Source: an uncultured Rhodospirillales bacterium
GTDB lineage: Bacteria > Pseudomonadota > Alphaproteobacteria > Rhodospirillales > Defluviicoccaceae
Reading direction: 5' to 3'
NCBI GenBank assembly: GCA_937127205.1
Contig: CAKZLS010000404.1
Coordinates: 1 to 16,674 of the forward strand
DNA: 16,674 nucleotides
A program made the position numbers and the translations under genes. Positions 1-8,144 of this stretch are shown here, piece after piece (position 1 is the stretch's first letter; each line of letters starts with the position of its first letter). The notes under the pieces are model-generated. The model had not been told where the DNA came from. It saw only the letters and a program-made list of their open reading frames with translations, and ran no database searches.

Positions 1-4
1 TGCG

Positions 5-1837
5 ATGGCGAGGCGACAGCGTGGAGAGCAGCGATTGGTGTGGCAGGTTGTGGTTTTCGTGGCGTTGATCTCCCTGCCGTGGGCCGCGTCGGCCGCGGGC
101 CCCTCCGGCGCCTCCGAAGACTTCAACTTTCCGCCGGCGTTGGATAGCTACGGCGACGCCGAGATCGAGGGGATCTGGCCGCGCCTAGTCCATCGCGCCG
201 CCGTCGAACCATTCAACGTGGTGGCGACGATTATCTTCTTCCTCGCCATCGTTCACACCTTTCTGTCGTCGCGGTTTCTGGCCATTGCGCACAAATGGGA
301 GTCCGAGCACGACGAGCTCAAAGCCGCGCAACAAGTCCCGAAGAATTCGGTAAGCCTGGGTGGCGAACTGTTTCATTTCCTCGGCGAGGTGGAGGTGATT
401 TTCGGGCTCTGGGCGGTGTTGCTCGGCATTGCCGTGATCGCCTTTTTCGATTGGCCGACGTTTGTCGGTTACATCTCGTACAAGGTCAATTTCACCGAGC
501 CCATGTTCGTGGTGGTGATCATGGCTTTGGCGTCCACCAGACCGATCCTGAAGGTCTCGGAAGCGATCATGGACCGCATTGCCCGCTTGCTTGGCGGAAG
601 CATCAAGGCGTGGTGGTTCACGCTGTTGACCCTCGGCCCCTTACTTGGATCGTTCATTACCGAGCCCGCGGCCATGACCATCACCGCCCTGCTGTTGATC
701 AAGAAGTTCTATGAATTCAAGCCCGGCGAAGCCTTCAAGTACGCCACCATCGGGCTGCTGTTCGTCAATATTTCCGTGGGCGGGACGCTGACCCACTTTG
801 CCGCGCCGCCCGTGCTGATGGTCGCCGCGCCGTGGGAATTCGACACGGTCCACATGCTGGCCAACTACGGATGGAAGGCGACCGTTGGGATTGTCCTCGC
901 CAACGCGCTGTACTTCGTCGTGTTCAGAGGTCAATTCCGCCTGCTTGAAGAAAAGTTCGCCTTTCAAAAACTCAAGGACGATGTCCGCAGGAGATACCTC
1001 CCTCGGGACGTGATGGAAGCCGATTTCGACGCCATCCAACCGTCGATCGAGGAGGAGTTGCATCTTCGAAAAAAAATCGAGCTCCAAGTCGAGGAAGCCG
1101 CTGAAACCTATCGCAACCGGCTGGCGGCCAAGTATTTTGAGGGTGTGGCCGAGCGGGGGGTCGACCGTGCATTGGCGGAGAAGGCGTTCAACGAACGTTT
1201 CGAAGAGATCAAGCTCGCCAAGCTGCGAGAACGCATTCCCGTGATCTTGCCTCCCGAACAGCGGCCGAAGTTCCGCGATCCCGATTGGGATTCCAGGGAA
1301 GATCCGATCCCATGGTGGGTGACCGCGGTCCATATCGCTTTCATGATCTGGACCATTTTCAATGCCCATGACCCGGAACTGTTCATCGCCGCCATGTTGT
1401 TTTTTCTCGGTTTCGCCGTCGTCACGTCGCCCTATCAGAACCGGATCGATCTCAAGCCGCCGCTGCTGGTCGGTTTCTTTCTGGCCGGGCTGGTGGTGCA
1501 TGGCGGTCTTCAAGGATGGTGGATCGAGCCGGTGTTGGGCAGCCTCGGCGAAGTGCCGTTGATGATATCTGCAACCGTGCTAACCGCGTTTAATGACAAT
1601 GCGGCGATCACCTATCTGAGCACGCTGGTACCCGACTTGAGCGACGGGCTGAAATACGCCGTGGTTGCCGGCGCGGTGGCGGGTGGCGGTTTGACGGTAA
1701 TTGCCAACGCCCCTAACCCGGCGGGTCAGTCGCTGTTGAAGAATCATTTCGAAAACGGGGTATCACCGGCAAAGCTCCTCCTTGCGGCGTTGGCGCCAAC
1801 GATCATCGTCTGGCTCACGTTCCTTTGGTTGCCCTGA
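5..1837 (+). CDS. putative Na+/H+ antiporter, Na_H_antiport_3-like (610 aa)
   Basis: A polytopic inner-membrane protein predicted to exchange sodium for protons. Residues 1-30 form a signal-like segment ending in an Ala-Ser-Ala site. About ten hydrophobic segments follow, split by a charged, coiled-coil-prone cytoplasmic stretch at about residues 315-440. Two halves carry the conserved polar membrane motifs typical of the ion transporter superfamily: TEPAAMT near residue 219, with GGTLTHFAAPP after it, and FNDNAAITYL near 529, with ANAPNPAGQSLL after it. The length and the start of the mature protein (ALDSYGD) match my memory of the putative Na+/H+ antiporter family PF07399. Only four bases of the window precede the ATG, so its ribosome binding site and promoter cannot be judged. 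No neighbour shares its strand within 1.5 kb, so it is probably transcribed alone. Transport specificity is inferred from the family and is not visible in the sequence. Confidence 0.85.
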   Translation: MARRQRGEQRLVWQVVVFVALISLPWAASAAGPSGASEDFNFPPALDSYGDAEIEGIWPRLVHRAAVEPFNVVATIIFFLAIVHTFLSSRFLAIAHKWESEHDELKAAQQVPKNSVSLGGELFHFLGEVEVIFGLWAVLLGIAVIAFFDWPTFVGYISYKVNFTEPMFVVVIMALASTRPILKVSEAIMDRIARLLGGSIKAWWFTLLTLGPLLGSFITEPAAMTITALLLIKKFYEFKPGEAFKYATIGLLFVNISVGGTLTHFAAPPVLMVAAPWEFDTVHMLANYGWKATVGIVLANALYFVVFRGQFRLLEEKFAFQKLKDDVRRRYLPRDVMEADFDAIQPSIEEELHLRKKIELQVEEAAETYRNRLAAKYFEGVAERGVDRALAEKAFNERFEEIKLAKLRERIPVILPPEQRPKFRDPDWDSREDPIPWWVTAVHIAFMIWTIFNAHDPELFIAAMLFFLGFAVVTSPYQNRIDLKPPLLVGFFLAGLVVHGGLQGWWIEPVLGSLGEVPLMISATVLTAFNDNAAITYLSTLVPDLSDGLKYAVVAGAVAGGGLTVIANAPNPAGQSLLKNHFENGVSPAKLLLAALAPTIIVWLTFLWLP

Positions 1838-2006
1838 TCGGCAGTACCCTGTTACCAGATTAGAAGCGGAAATCTACTGTGCTTGGGGTTGATATCGACT
1901 GTTTGATGGAGCCCCCCCACCCCTATCGGCCCGCAGGCCGTGCGCGGCCAGGCCGGAGAGCACCGGAACCCGAACCGGCGGCAGCGGCATCAAGGCGGGC
2001 GACGGA
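1838..2006. other. intergenic region between convergent genes
   Basis: This gap separates the 3' ends of the antiporter gene and the DUF123 gene. It contains a weak 5-bp stem (AGATT at 1857-1861, AATCT at 1871-1875) with no following T-run, a seven-C run near 1913-1919, and a GC-rich stretch with repeated GGCC and ACCGG words. No convincing terminator or RNA gene is visible. Confidence 0.4.
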
Positions 2007-2420
2007 TCACCGATCTATGATTTCATAGGAAACAGTCCAGAGCGCGCGCGCGATGGTGTCGCCGTCAAGGGTATCTGGGAGGCGGAGCAGGTGGGCGGGG
2101 CAGCCGCGGCAGTCGGAGCTGCCGAAGCCGGGCTCGGGGACCGTTATGCTGGGCAGGTCGCGGATCGCCGCGACGATGGCACACTCGCGGCCGCCGGGCA
2201 GGGTAATGACTTCCGCCACATCGCCGGCGAAAGTCAGCCTGTCCACGTGCCAGTGGATCGACTTCGTGGTTCTCAAGTGCCGCCGAACCCGCGCCCGGAT
2301 GCCGCCCGGACCCCAGGCACTGCCGGCGTAGATGTAGCGTCCCGGCGCGAGGCTCCCGGAGCCGGCATCGAGCGCGATGATCAGCGCATAGGCGCCGGCA
2401 ACCGCCGGCAGGCCCGACAT
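2007..2420 (-). CDS. DUF123 / GIY-YIG-like domain protein (137 aa)
   Basis: A small cytosolic protein of the DUF123 family (PF01986), which is distantly related to GIY-YIG nucleases and is sometimes fused to endonuclease III. Visible hallmarks are GAY at residues 9-11, YIYAGSAWGPGG at 29-40 followed by an Arg-rich helix (IRARVRRHLR), the K-x-x-x-HWHVD segment at 53-60, Glu79 next to Cys80, and GFGSSDCRGCPAHL at 98-111 with a Cys-x-x-Cys pair. Length matches a stand-alone family member. The gene begins 9 bases after the stop of the exported-protein gene on the same strand, so the two are probably cotranscribed. The upstream GAG-rich stretch is a poor ribosome binding site, which fits translational coupling. 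Nuclease activity is not established for this family and is not claimed here. Confidence 0.85.
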   Translation of the reverse strand: MSGLPAVAGAYALIIALDAGSGSLAPGRYIYAGSAWGPGGIRARVRRHLRTTKSIHWHVDRLTFAGDVAEVITLPGGRECAIVAAIRDLPSITVPEPGFGSSDCRGCPAHLLRLPDTLDGDTIARALWTVSYEIIDR

Positions 2421-2429
2421 GGCGCTACT

Positions 2430-3212
2430 CTACTCTTTCCTGACCAGCACCCGGCCTTGCTTGGAGTTGTCCTGGTAGAGCAGGTATGCCGAGATGTTGC
2501 TCTTGTCGACCATCGCCACGGGTCCCATGCCTTCGGCGAAGAACCGGTACTGGGTGTCCTCGACGGTGGCCGGCCCGACCTCGCCCTGGTAACGCCACTT
2601 GATGAGCACCGCGTCGAAGGTGCCGGCGGGCACCGTGACCCGGTAGGTGCCGATGTAGCTGTAGGAGAGATTGACCGTGCCCTGGTGGGCGAGGTCCTTG
2701 GGGTCGCTGAGGTCGAACAGCTTGACGGTGGATTGCTTGCGCTTGGTGGTGCCCGGCGCCATGCCGCTCAGGATCACCGGTTCGGAGGGCGTGAAGCGGG
2801 TAATCATGCCCTCTTGCTGGTCATGCTCGCTGATGATGTACAGATCACCGTCACCGGATTGGCGGAAGTAGTAGACGCTGTCGTCGCCGACGGCGAAGCG
2901 TCCGCTCTTTCCCGTTTTGTCGCGGGACATTCGGGTCAGTACGGCCTCTTCGGTCGTCCCCGATTGCTTTCCGCCGGTGAAGCGGAAAACCCATGTGACG
3001 TCCGCTACCGGCATGAACTCGGAAGACGCCAGCAAAGGCTTTCCGGGTAACGCCTCGCCGACCACGCCGGGGCCCAGAAGCCGTTCGAGCACGGCGCGGT
3101 CGGCCTGCGGCAACGGAATCGGGGCACTGGTTCCGGGCTCGGCGGCAAGGGCCGCGTTTAACGACACAACCACCGAGGCGCAAAATGTCAGAAGCCCGCG
3201 CAATCGAATCAT
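2430..3212 (-). CDS. exported hypothetical protein (260 aa)
   Basis: A predicted periplasmic or surface protein with a clear Sec signal peptide: Arg near the start, a hydrophobic core at about residues 7-22, and an Ala-Leu-Ala-Ala cleavage region near 21-24. The mature part is beta-rich and has no membrane segment. The C-terminal half contains YRVTVPAGTFDAVLIKW and later FFAEGMGPVAMVD. Together these resemble the Val-Pro-Ala-Gly-Thr-Phe and late Gly-x-Gly pattern seen in DUF3108-like exported proteins, but I would not assign it to that family without a profile search. The start is supported by GGAGA 8 bases upstream of the ATG. The DUF123 gene follows after 9 bases. The IalB-like gene is divergent, with a 170-base spacer that must hold both promoters. 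No function can be assigned. Confidence 0.8.
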   Translation of the reverse strand: MIRLRGLLTFCASVVVSLNAALAAEPGTSAPIPLPQADRAVLERLLGPGVVGEALPGKPLLASSEFMPVADVTWVFRFTGGKQSGTTEEAVLTRMSRDKTGKSGRFAVGDDSVYYFRQSGDGDLYIISEHDQQEGMITRFTPSEPVILSGMAPGTTKRKQSTVKLFDLSDPKDLAHQGTVNLSYSYIGTYRVTVPAGTFDAVLIKWRYQGEVGPATVEDTQYRFFAEGMGPVAMVDKSNISAYLLYQDNSKQGRVLVRKE

Positions 3213-3382
3213 CTCATTTCTCTCCGCTGATCAACGTCGATGATAATCCGTGGCGGCCGGCGGTGCACTATGCGTTTGCCTTGAACATGCGGTCCGGGAT
3301 TGCCGCGGGCGCCCGGTGCCCGGTCGTCGTCGTCGGCGGCGGTCCGCTGGAAGCTTGGCGGACAATGGGTTAGTGTGCGCGG

Positions 3383-3946
3383 ATGGCATGGCGATTTCCG
3401 AATAGACGACACGCCGCGGCCGGTTCCGCGGTCACCGCCTGTGTCTGGCTGGTGGTAACGGGGCTGGTGCTCGCGGCGGGACCGGCGAGCTTCGCCAACT
3501 ATGCCACCTACATGCGCATTCACGGCGACTGGGTCGTTCTGTGCGGGTTCGACGAAACCACGGATCGGCAATGGTGCGAGCTCAAGGCGCCGCCGCCGGC
3601 GCTGGGCGTAACCCGGAGCGTGATCCGTATTCAACAGGACGGCGAGGGCGGCAATGCGATCAAGGTGCGGATCGGTCATCCGGTGGACCCCGACGCGCCG
3701 ATTTTCCTGCGCATCGACGCCAATGCCCCGCGTCAGACCCAACCAACCCGCACGGGCGAGGTGGAATGGCGGGGCGACGAGGCGGCGGCAATCCTTGCGG
3801 AACTCGGCGGGGGACGGGCGCTGACGCTGCGGTCGTTCCCTTTGCGGTCTCCAACTGGTATCGCAGCCAAGCCCTTCGACGAATGGTATTCTCTCGCGCT
3901 GTTCAATCAGGCTTTACTCGATCTCAAATCGAAGGCCGATCGCTGA
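3383..3946 (+). CDS. IalB-like exported protein (187 aa)
   Basis: A predicted periplasmic protein. Residues about 12-38 are hydrophobic and end in AGPASFA, which reads as a signal peptide or an N-terminal anchor. Directly after it comes a Gly-Asp-Trp-x-x-x-Cys motif (GDWVVLC, residues 48-54) and a second Cys at 65 followed by Glu-Leu-Lys. This is the N-terminal signature of the invasion-associated locus B (IalB) family, which is common in alphaproteobacteria. The later Cys pair usual in that family is absent, and the C-terminal half is divergent, so the assignment is moderate. There is no good ribosome binding site before the ATG. No in-frame alternative start was better. The dioxygenase-family gene starts 69 bases downstream on the same strand and may be cotranscribed. 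Membership of IalB does not imply virulence in this organism. Confidence 0.7.
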   Translation: MAWRFPNRRHAAAGSAVTACVWLVVTGLVLAAGPASFANYATYMRIHGDWVVLCGFDETTDRQWCELKAPPPALGVTRSVIRIQQDGEGGNAIKVRIGHPVDPDAPIFLRIDANAPRQTQPTRTGEVEWRGDEAAAILAELGGGRALTLRSFPLRSPTGIAAKPFDEWYSLALFNQALLDLKSKADR

Positions 3947-4001
3947 GAGCGAGGTTCGGGAGCTTGATCCGGTGACGGTTTGTCCGCATGTCATTTCTAT
4001 G

Positions 4002-4007
4002 AAGGAG
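4002..4007 (+). promoter_or_regulatory. ribosome binding site fixing the dioxygenase start
   Basis: AAGGAG lies 8 bases before the ATG at 4016. It decides in favour of that ATG over an in-frame TTG at 3980, which would put twelve extra residues in front of the Tat signal. Confidence 0.8.
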
Positions 4008-4015
4008 TGACAAGG

Positions 4016-4666
4016 ATGAACCCAGTATCGACGAAGATCACCCGGCGGACATTCGTAGTGACCGCGGCTTCGGTTGCGGTGTTCGGCGGTGCGCCAAAGG
4101 CGCGGGCGTCGAGCGATCCGATACCGACACCGCGCCAGAGTGCCGGTCCGTTCTATCCGAATACAATACCGCCGGATTCCGATGCCGATCTGATCAGCGT
4201 CGCCGGGCGAAGCGAGCGCGCCAAGGGCACGGTCACCAACCTGGCTGGACGAATCCTCGATCCGCGCGGCCGGCCGGTATCCGGTGCTCTGGTGGAGATT
4301 TGGCAGTGCGACGCCCTTGGCAGCTATCACCATCCGCGGGACGGTGGCGGCCGCGATCCCAATTTCCAGGGGTATGGACGCACGGAGAGCGGCGGTGACG
4401 GCGGCTACGGCTTTCGCACCATCCGGCCGGTGGCCTATCCGGGCCGCACGCCGCATATTCATTTCGCCGTTTCGGCCGTGGATTTTCCGCGGCTGACCAC
4501 GCAGATGTACGTGGCCGGCGAGCCCCGGAACGACCGTGACTTTCTGCTCAGCCGCATTCGCGATCCGCGCGCACGGGCAAGTGTTATCGTATCGCTAGAA
4601 CCGACGTCTGGCGGCAAAACCGAACCGTTGTCCGGAACCTTCGATATCGTTCTCGGGGACGGATGA
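4016..4666 (+). CDS. Tat-exported intradiol ring-cleavage dioxygenase family protein (216 aa)
   Basis: A member of the protocatechuate/catechol intradiol dioxygenase fold, which uses Fe(III) to open catechol-type rings. The N-terminus is a twin-arginine signal (TRRTF at 9-13, hydrophobic segment to about 25, PKARAS at 27-32), so the folded metalloprotein is probably exported to the periplasm. The core shows GPFYP at 44-48, LAGRILDPRGRPV at 76-88 and VEIWQCDALGSYHHP at 93-107. By alignment from memory with PcaH, the four iron ligands are Tyr104, Tyr141, His147 and His149 (HIHF). At 216 residues it is close to a single catalytic subunit. There are no other aromatic degradation genes nearby, so the substrate is unknown. 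The IalB-like gene upstream may share its transcript. Confidence 0.88.
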   Translation: MNPVSTKITRRTFVVTAASVAVFGGAPKARASSDPIPTPRQSAGPFYPNTIPPDSDADLISVAGRSERAKGTVTNLAGRILDPRGRPVSGALVEIWQCDALGSYHHPRDGGGRDPNFQGYGRTESGGDGGYGFRTIRPVAYPGRTPHIHFAVSAVDFPRLTTQMYVAGEPRNDRDFLLSRIRDPRARASVIVSLEPTSGGKTEPLSGTFDIVLGDG

Positions 4667-4743
4667 AATCGTTGAGGGTGCAAAGAGGCGCCATGGGGTG
4701 ACCAGAGCCGATCAGCGGTGGCCACCCGTTCAGCGTTGACCGC
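4667..4743. repeat. intergenic inverted repeats between convergent genes
   Basis: The 77-base gap contains a perfect palindrome GGTGGCCACC at 4717-4726, and AGCGGT at 4714-4719 that can pair with ACCGCT at 4739-4744. Neither is followed by a T-run in either direction. They could help end transcription of the dioxygenase gene and the small convergent gene, but this is weak. Confidence 0.3.
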
Positions 4744-4926
4744 TTAAAAGCTCCACGGGTCGTGGGGGGCGAGGATGGGCGTATCCACCTCATCGGTCCA
4801 GGCCCCGAACTTGAGGCTGACGGTCGGTTTCGAGCCGTGCCCTGAATCGCGCTTCATGAACGAGTCGGGGACGGCTGCGTAAAATACGGGTTCGATGGCC
4901 TTGCTTTCAATGTCATGCTTAACCAT
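4744..4926 (-). CDS. small hypothetical protein (60 aa)
   Basis: A short gene that I do not recognise. The start at 4926 is chosen because AAGGAG (CTCCTT on the plus strand, 4935-4940) sits 8 bases upstream; an in-frame ATG at 5010 lacks such a site. The protein is hydrophilic, with no signal peptide, membrane segment or cysteine. Its composition is ordinary for a real protein: it opens with MVKHDIESKAIEPVFYAAVP, continues with a charged Lys-Arg-Asp patch and a predicted short beta segment (TVSLKFGAW), and ends in HDPWSF. It converges on the dioxygenase gene across 77 bases and has a 416-base gene-free region upstream. It is probably a free-standing gene. The strong ribosome binding site is the best evidence that it is translated; function unknown. 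Confidence 0.6.
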   Translation of the reverse strand: MVKHDIESKAIEPVFYAAVPDSFMKRDSGHGSKPTVSLKFGAWTDEVDTPILAPHDPWSF

Positions 4927-5342
4927 GCGCGACACTCCTTTCGTTAGTCCAATATCGAATGTTAGGCTTGTGCCAGGGTGGTTGCGACACCCCGAGCTTT
5001 CATGCGCCATCTGGCTTTAAATTCCCTTAAAGTCAATAGGGCGTCTTGGGCACGTTTTTGTGAACACCTTCAGGCCGCAGGGGTAGCATTCCGTTTGTGC
5101 GGTCCAGCAATTCTCGGTACCTCAGTGCGTTAGAGCGTATGCACTGGCGTGCGCCTTGATCGCTTTTGTGCAGGGGCACACAAATGTAATTCCCCCCAGT
5201 GTGACTTGAATGGCACAAACATGCTGGGGTCTGGATTACACGGAAAACCAGATTCGAAGCGAGAGGTCGACGCGGCGCGCGAATGCTGGTGTCCCGAATA
5301 CGCCGGATTGGGGAAACGGTACCTGTTGCGCTCTGTGATGTG
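4927..5342. other. gene-free region upstream of the 60-aa gene
   Basis: About 416 bases without a convincing gene. Open frames of about 110 codons exist here on both strands, but they are rich in Arg, Cys, His and Ser and have no ribosome binding site. Near the small gene there is an AT-rich inverted repeat, CTTTAA (5015-5020) and TTAAAG (5027-5032). On the minus strand, TTGACT lies just upstream of it and could be a -35 element for the 60-aa gene, although no good -10 was found at standard spacing. I saw no tRNA or mobile element remnant. Confidence 0.4.
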
Positions 5343-5669
5343 TCAGGCCTTGATCCGGTCCAGCAGCGCGACATCGGAAGCGCTTATGACCGCCCGCGCA
5401 ATGTCGAGCCAGAACGGTTTCTCGACGGCGTTGACGGTTTCCCATTTCAGCCGCTTCTCATCGTGCAGGGCCTCGTAAAGTGCTCTGGCGGCCGCATCGA
5501 CCCGCACCGAGTCGGGGGCCTCGCCAAGCAGTGTGGTCACACCGGCGCCGAGGGCGGCGTTGGCGATATCTTCATGCGAATAGGATGCTTGACCGCCGGC
5601 GACCTCGATCAGCATTTCGCCGATGGTGTCGGCGGCGTCGTCGACGGCCGTACGCCACTTTTCGTTCAT
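5343..5669 (-). CDS. small helical hypothetical protein (108 aa)
   Basis: A soluble, acidic and mostly alpha-helical protein, rich in Ala, Asp and Glu, without signal peptide, membrane segment or cysteine. Typical stretches are VDDAADTIGEMLIEVA at 9-24 and EKPFWLDIARAVISASDVALL at about 83-103. I do not recognise the family. It lies 72 bases after the stop of the GT41 gene on the same strand, with no terminator visible between them, so it is probably the last gene of the epimerase-GT41 operon. Codon use, with G or C at most third positions, matches the neighbours and supports a real gene. The ribosome binding site is weak (GGGA, about 5 bases upstream). Possible roles, such as a partner of the glycosyltransferase, are guesses from position only. 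Confidence 0.65.
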   Translation of the reverse strand: MNEKWRTAVDDAADTIGEMLIEVAGGQASYSHEDIANAALGAGVTTLLGEAPDSVRVDAAARALYEALHDEKRLKWETVNAVEKPFWLDIARAVISASDVALLDRIKA

Positions 5670-5741
5670 GCGGGTCCCATTGGCTGAAGGAAATCCGATC
5701 CGCGACTGTGAACAATCGCCGAGGCAGGCGCAAGGCCGGTT

Positions 5742-8108
5742 TCATTCCCCCCGGATTGGAGCCATTGCCGCCTGCGCACGAGCCGGGTGGTCGGCCGGGA
5801 CCGGGCGCGCCGCGCTCTCGACGGCGGTCAATAGAAACGCTTCGAGCCCCTTGATGCAGGCAGGGTCGTCGAAGGCCCGATGTCTTCGGGCCACGACCTG
5901 TTTCGCCATCTCTTGGCGCCAATTGGTATCGGTGCCCATCCGCACGGCAAGGGCGATGTAATCGTCGACGGTGTCGGCGATACACGCGTGGAGCCCGATC
6001 ATCTCCAACATCGCGGCGGTATGGCGTCCGCGCATGGTATCGCCCCGGCAGGTGACGGCCGGCAGTCCCTGAGCGAAGGCTTCCAAGGTGGTGTTGCAGC
6101 CTGACCAGCCGACGCTGTCCAGGAACACGTCGGCGACCCGCATGGCCGCGGCAAACTGGGGTGCTTCCAGCCGGTTCGAAAACGCGCAGTAGCGGTCCCA
6201 GGCCAATCCGTGGGCCTCGAACGCCCTTGCCAGGCGCGCTTGGAAGGTCTCGGTCACCCGATCGGAGGGATGTCGGATGAAGACGAATTGGCAATCGCCC
6301 ACGTGCTTGGCGATCCGTGGAAAAATATCGTCATGGCGCGGCACGTATTTGAACAGCGACTGACAGCACCAGAACAGCACTCCGTCCTCGCGGGTTCCAA
6401 GGTCCGCCCGTGTCAGCGGCACTTCGTCAACGCGCGGCGGGGTATAGTGGATCGATATATTGGGAAGCCTCACCAGGGTTTCGGTGTAGTGATCGTCACC
6501 GTCCGGCGGTTCCATCAGATCGCTGCTGAGGAAGTAATCGATGGTGGGATAGCCCGACGTATTGGGGTGCCCCCAGGACGCGCACTGTATCGGCGCGAGA
6601 CGCAGCGCCGCCAGCCGGGCGGTCATGGGATCCATGCCGATCTCGGGGAAAATCAAGACATGGAGATCGTCGCTCTTGATGGTTTTTCCCCAATCCAAGG
6701 AGGGGCGGGGCCCCTCGACGAACCGATCGAACGCGGCAACGGCTTCTTCGGTTCTGTGGTCGTGCCGGGCTTGGGTGTGATAGCCGAACAAGTGAAAACG
6801 GTCGCGGTCGAGCTGTTCGGCCCATCCCTTGATGGGGATCTTCCAGTTGGAGTGGCTGAAAAAATATCCCGAGACGATACCCACTCGAATACGCCCCTCG
6901 GCGCCGCGTGCGGGCATTGGCGGGCGAGCGCTCCATTGCGGGTGCACGGCGGCCATCAGGCGACAGACGAGGGCGCCATACAGGGCTTGAACATCGCGAT
7001 CGACACGTCCTTGGTACGCGAGAAAGAACGGTTGCGATGAGCCGATGGCGGCGGCCACACCCGCCAACTCGTCCGGAGACTTGCCATCGTAATACGAGAT
7101 CAATCGTTGCAGGGCACGCGTGTAGGCGTCACGACGGTTATCGATATCGGCTTCATCGTCGTAGATGATCGGAAGCTCGGCCATGCAGAGGCCAAAGCGG
7201 GACGGATGATGATAGGGGGCAACGCGGAGGGCATCGCCGTAAGCGGTCATGGCTTCGGACATGGCGCCTTGTTTCTTGAAGGCGTTGCCCAGGTGGTAGC
7301 GGGGAAGGGCGTTGTCGGGTTCGAGTTCCATGGCGCGGCGGATTGCGGCGACCGCTTCGGGAAACCGCCGGTCCTGGATAAGCGCGAATCCACGGTTAAG
7401 GTGGGCGAGGGCGAATTGCGGCGCTAGGTCCACTGCCGATTGATAGGCGTCGAGGGCCTCCGCGAAGCGGCCGGCGTTTTCCAGCGCTTCGCCGAGCCGG
7501 TTTCGCGCTCGGGCATCTTCGGGCTTGATGGACAGGGCGGCGTGGTAGGCATCGACGGCTTCATCGAACCGCCCGGAAGCGTTCAGTGCGGCACCAAGCT
7601 TCTTGTATCCACCAACGAAGGCCGACTTGGCCGCGATGGCCCGGCGGTACGACGCGATCGCTTCATCCTTGTCGCCGGCGGCCATGAACGCATTGCCGAG
7701 ATTAAAATGGATCTCGGCATCGTTGGGACTCCATTGCAGCGCGCTGCGATTTGCGGCGATGGCTTCGTCGTAGCGCCGCAATCGGGCAAGTGCGGCCGCA
7801 AGATGGGCATGATAGACGGCACGCGACGGATCTCTCTCGATGGCGCGTGAGACGAATTCAACCGCGGCCTCGAATGCCCCCCGGCGATAGGCAATCTCGC
7901 CCAGCAGGTCGAGCACGGGACCATTGCCGGGGCCCGTGCCCAAAATCCGCTCGCAGACAGCCTCGGCCTGATCGAGTTTGTTCTCTCGAAGCAGCGCTCT
8001 GGCTTGCGGGATCTCCCGTAACATCGAACTCTGCCGTTCGGCCGGGGAACTCGGTGAAGCGGCGCGTCGCCGGCGTTTGGCGGCGGAATAACCATGTTTC
8101 GCGTTCAT
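5742..8108 (-). CDS. TPR-containing GT41 (OGT/SPINDLY-like) glycosyltransferase (788 aa)
   Basis: A predicted cytosolic glycosyltransferase that transfers a sugar from a nucleotide donor to protein Ser/Thr, by analogy with eukaryotic O-GlcNAc transferase. After a basic N-terminus, eight tetratricopeptide repeats run from about residue 32 to 298; examples are AEIHFNLGNAF and the DEAI/EAL helix pairs. A linker leads to the catalytic GT41 region at about 405-760. Recognisable blocks are RVGIVSGYFFSHSNWK at 408-423 (His419), APIQCASWGHPNTSG at 505-519, the nucleotide-binding Lys587 in CQSLFKY, and VFLDSVGWSGCNTTLEAF at 661-678. All are in the order seen in OGT. It follows the SDR epimerase gene by 36 bases and precedes the small helical gene. 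In bacteria, relatives modify flagellins, adhesins or other surface proteins. The donor sugar and target here are unknown. Confidence 0.92.
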   Translation of the reverse strand: MNAKHGYSAAKRRRRAASPSSPAERQSSMLREIPQARALLRENKLDQAEAVCERILGTGPGNGPVLDLLGEIAYRRGAFEAAVEFVSRAIERDPSRAVYHAHLAAALARLRRYDEAIAANRSALQWSPNDAEIHFNLGNAFMAAGDKDEAIASYRRAIAAKSAFVGGYKKLGAALNASGRFDEAVDAYHAALSIKPEDARARNRLGEALENAGRFAEALDAYQSAVDLAPQFALAHLNRGFALIQDRRFPEAVAAIRRAMELEPDNALPRYHLGNAFKKQGAMSEAMTAYGDALRVAPYHHPSRFGLCMAELPIIYDDEADIDNRRDAYTRALQRLISYYDGKSPDELAGVAAAIGSSQPFFLAYQGRVDRDVQALYGALVCRLMAAVHPQWSARPPMPARGAEGRIRVGIVSGYFFSHSNWKIPIKGWAEQLDRDRFHLFGYHTQARHDHRTEEAVAAFDRFVEGPRPSLDWGKTIKSDDLHVLIFPEIGMDPMTARLAALRLAPIQCASWGHPNTSGYPTIDYFLSSDLMEPPDGDDHYTETLVRLPNISIHYTPPRVDEVPLTRADLGTREDGVLFWCCQSLFKYVPRHDDIFPRIAKHVGDCQFVFIRHPSDRVTETFQARLARAFEAHGLAWDRYCAFSNRLEAPQFAAAMRVADVFLDSVGWSGCNTTLEAFAQGLPAVTCRGDTMRGRHTAAMLEMIGLHACIADTVDDYIALAVRMGTDTNWRQEMAKQVVARRHRAFDDPACIKGLEAFLLTAVESAARPVPADHPARAQAAMAPIRGE

Positions 8109-8144
8109 GCAGGCGAGGCTAACAGGCGATGATTGATGACCGGT

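Noticed and set aside
641..1513. Minus-strand open frame of 290 codons
   Set aside because: It lies wholly within the antiporter gene, on the opposite strand. The translation is rich in His, Gln and Arg and lacks hydrophobic segments or motifs.
2091..3050. Plus-strand open frame of 319 codons
   Set aside because: It runs antisense across the exported-protein and DUF123 genes, both of which have recognisable features; its own translation is Gly/Arg/His-rich with no motif. It is a by-product of high GC.
4940..4985. Possible sigma-54 promoter (TGGCAC on the minus strand) before the 60-aa gene
   Set aside because: The -24-like TGGCAC is present, but the required GC of the -12 element is missing at the right spacing.
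5248..5275. Possible tRNA T-loop (GATTCGAA) in the gene-free region
   Set aside because: The flanking bases do not form the T stem, and no acceptor or anticodon arm could be found at the expected distances.
5033..5374. Minus-strand open frame of 113 codons between the small genes
   Set aside because: It overlaps the 3' end of the 108-residue gene, lacks a ribosome binding site and has random-looking Arg/Cys/Ser-rich composition.
6210..7040. Plus-strand open frame of 276 codons
   Set aside because: It is antisense to the GT41 catalytic domain and shows no conserved motif.
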